DNA of 32,806 nt from the NCBI GenBank assembly GCA_018969715.1, contig JAGWXT010000021.1, positions 1-32,806 on the forward strand. Direction: 5' to 3'. Within the stretch, counting starts at the first letter, position 1, and each line of letters starts with the position of its first letter. Made by a program: the position numbers and the translations under genes. The notes beneath the pieces were generated by a model. It was not told the DNA's origin, did not search any database, and saw only the letters and a program-made list of their open reading frames with translations. This document shows, in pieces, positions 31,804-32,806 of this stretch. This DNA comes from Actinomycetales bacterium (GTDB lineage Bacteria; Actinomycetota; Actinomycetes; S36-B12; UBA5976).

Positions 31804-31830
31804 TACGGTGCGCATGTTGCGAGAGCGCAA
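31804..31830 (+). promoter_or_regulatory. Promoter with TTGCG palindrome before the FNR-like gene
   Basis: TACGGT (31804-31809) is a -10 candidate. It is followed by TTGCG-AGAG-CGCAA (31817-31830). The palindrome covers the expected start site near 31816 and matches the arms of the one at 28975-28988. Confidence 0.42.
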
Positions 31831-31924
31831 GTGCGTGCGGGGTGCCGCTGCCCTGTTGGCTCGCCGGCGACATCGCGACCCGCAGGGCCGAGATCAGGGA
31901 CGGGCACGCCAAGTTCGATGCTCC

Positions 31925-31947
31925 ACGCTCACGCGCACGGTGAGCGT
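31925..31947 (+). promoter_or_regulatory. Hairpin in the 5' leader of the FNR-like gene
   Basis: ACGCTCAC (31925-31932) and GTGAGCGT (31940-31947) form a perfect 8-bp stem with a 7-base loop, ending 13 bases before the GGAGG ribosome-binding site. There is no T tract. It could be a leader regulatory structure or a weak terminator. The leader from 31816 to 31970 holds no gene I can support. Confidence 0.4.
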
Positions 31948-31970
31948 GTTGCCGATGGGGGGAGGTGGCG

Positions 31971-32648
31971 ATGGTTGGTCAGGCGGCGCTGAGTGGAGTG
32001 CGGGCGACCGCTGAGGTCCTCAGTCGCCGCGACCTGTCGGAGTTCACCTTCGTGCTGCGCACCGCGCGCGGGGATCTGGCATTGCTTCCTGGTCAGTGTT
32101 TCAGTGTCGGCCTCAATGGGCTGGGGCTCAACCGGGAGTACTCGATCTACTCCGGTGCAGGGGATGCGTACCTCGATTTTCTCATCCGCCGGGTGCCCGA
32201 CGGCGCGGTCAGTACAGCCTTGGCTGAGGTGTCCGTCGGTGACGAGGTGAGCGTAAACGGGCCGTTCGGCAGTTTCGTCCTCGATGAGCGCGCGGTCTCC
32301 GCTGGTGTGCCCCACGTGTTCATCGCCTCGGGCACCGGGATCGCCCCGTTCGCGTCGTTCGCTCGCAGTTACCCCAGCCTCGACTATGTCCTCTACCACG
32401 GTGTGCGATTCGAGGTTGAGCAGTACGACCGCGACGCCTACCCGCCCGGCCGGTACATCCCCTGCATCTCACAGGGCACAGCGCCCCAGCGTCGCCGGCG
32501 GGTGACTGATGCCCTCAGGCAGGCGCCGCTGCCCGACGGGGCCCGGTACTACCTCTGCGGCAACCGCGCGATGATCGTCGACGTGACGCGGGCGCTTCGG
32601 GAGCGCGGTATCGCGGGCTCGTCAATATTCATGGAAACCTTCTTCTAG
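31971..32648 (+). CDS. FAD-dependent ferredoxin-NADP reductase (FNR) family protein
   Basis: A 225-residue flavoprotein reductase. The FAD-binding motif REYSIYSG (55-62) fits RxYS, the NAD(P)-binding motif IASGTGIAPF (118-127) is complete, and CGNRAMIVDV is the typical C-terminal nucleotide contact. It ends FMETFF. There is no iron-sulphur domain, so it probably passes electrons to or from a separate ferredoxin or flavodoxin. ATG 31971 has GGAGG five bases upstream; GTG 31965 overlaps that site and is rejected. A likely radical SAM gene follows 50 bases later. Inferred: it supplies electrons for reductive cleavage of S-adenosylmethionine. Confidence 0.84.
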   Translation: MVGQAALSGVRATAEVLSRRDLSEFTFVLRTARGDLALLPGQCFSVGLNGLGLNREYSIYSGAGDAYLDFLIRRVPDGAVSTALAEVSVGDEVSVNGPFGSFVLDERAVSAGVPHVFIASGTGIAPFASFARSYPSLDYVLYHGVRFEVEQYDRDAYPPGRYIPCISQGTAPQRRRRVTDALRQAPLPDGARYYLCGNRAMIVDVTRALRERGIAGSSIFMETFF

Positions 32649-32698
32649 ATCCCGTGAGCGCATCCAACCGTGACTTCCCGCAAGCGAAGGCAGGCCCC

Positions 32699-32806
32699 AT
32701 GAGAGTGGCAATCTCCTACCCGCCGATAGTGAACGCCGCCGGTCAGAAGGCGATGGTCTCCCAGAACCGCAACGTTCAGTTCTTCATCAAGCCGACCTAC
32801 CTGCTG
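32699..32806 (+). CDS. Probable B12-binding radical SAM protein, N-terminal fragment
   Basis: Only 36 codons are inside the window; the frame is open to the right edge. The protein starts MRVAISYPPIVNAAGQ and continues SQNRNVQFFIKPTYLL. This resembles the N-terminus of cobalamin-binding-domain radical SAM enzymes (YPPL, GQ, SQNRQ, PTYIYP). The CxxxCxxC cluster motif would lie beyond the edge, so the call is not confirmed. ATG 32699 has GAAGG eight bases upstream. It is probably co-transcribed with the FNR-like reductase. Confidence 0.5.
   Translation, partial: MRVAISYPPIVNAAGQKAMVSQNRNVQFFIKPTYLL

Noticed and set aside
31816-31970. Cobalamin riboswitch before the FNR/radical SAM pair
   Set aside because: The leader has hairpins, but I do not find the GCCACTG-type B12 box or the expected length.
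31769-32014. 81-codon frame between the GT-C gene and the FNR gene
   Set aside because: It overlaps the promoter palindrome, the leader hairpin and the FNR start, and its Arg-rich sequence has no recognisable feature.

Overview
This is a GC-rich chromosomal window from an actinobacterium. The evidence is the start of an actinobacterial Kgd-type 2-oxoglutarate dehydrogenase/decarboxylase, an MgtA-like mannosyltransferase, DUF2510, a CopD-CtaG fusion, an L,D-transpeptidase, many GTG starts, and short-spaced TAnnnT boxes that suggest leaderless transcripts. I cannot place it below class or order. No rRNA, tRNA, CRISPR array, transposase or integrase was seen.

Layout. 1-235 (-): 5' end of kgd. 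367-2023 (+): an SDR oxidoreductase, then a 3-helix membrane protein and a 43-residue single-helix membrane protein. 2129-6089 (+): a secreted L,D-transpeptidase, an ADP-ribosylglycohydrolase-like protein that has lost its metal-binding acids, and a PLP-dependent decarboxylase. 6156-8525 (-): an accessory island, visibly less GC-rich than its surroundings, with three tightly coupled genes. They are a TIGR04255-family protein, an HTH protein, and a protein of unknown family with an N-terminal SHDCDL motif. Repeated TTGACA-type sites lie in front. 8669-10759 (-): CopD-CtaG copper/cytochrome oxidase assembly protein. 10833-14226 (+): mgtA, a second GT4 glycosyltransferase and an SGNH hydrolase, all coupled. 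14302-21632 (-): MrfA helicase and MrfB exonuclease (mitomycin-type repair pair), a Gfo/Idh/MocA oxidoreductase, a small unknown protein, a PfkB sugar kinase and a DUF2510 membrane protein. 21798-24106 (+): an acyl-CoA dehydrogenase and an APH-like kinase, overlapping by 1 base, resembling the split halves of ACAD10/11. 24178-28922 (-): a flippase, MoxR ATPase, DUF58 protein and a membrane protein. 29004-31759 (+): a GT2 glycosyltransferase and a GT-C-like membrane protein. 31971-end (+): an FNR-like flavoprotein reductase and the start of a likely B12-binding radical SAM enzyme.

Functional themes are cell-envelope assembly (L,D-transpeptidase, mannosyltransferase cluster, flippase/GT2/GT-C), DNA repair (mrfAB), hydroxy-acid oxidation (ACAD plus kinase) and one candidate uncharacterised defence or regulatory cassette (6156-8525). 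A recurring signal is a -10-like box exactly six bases before the start codon at six genes. The best candidates for something undescribed are the three-gene island with its operator-like repeats, the degenerate ADP-ribosylglycohydrolase, and a pair of matching TTGCG-N4-CGCAA palindromes at two promoters.
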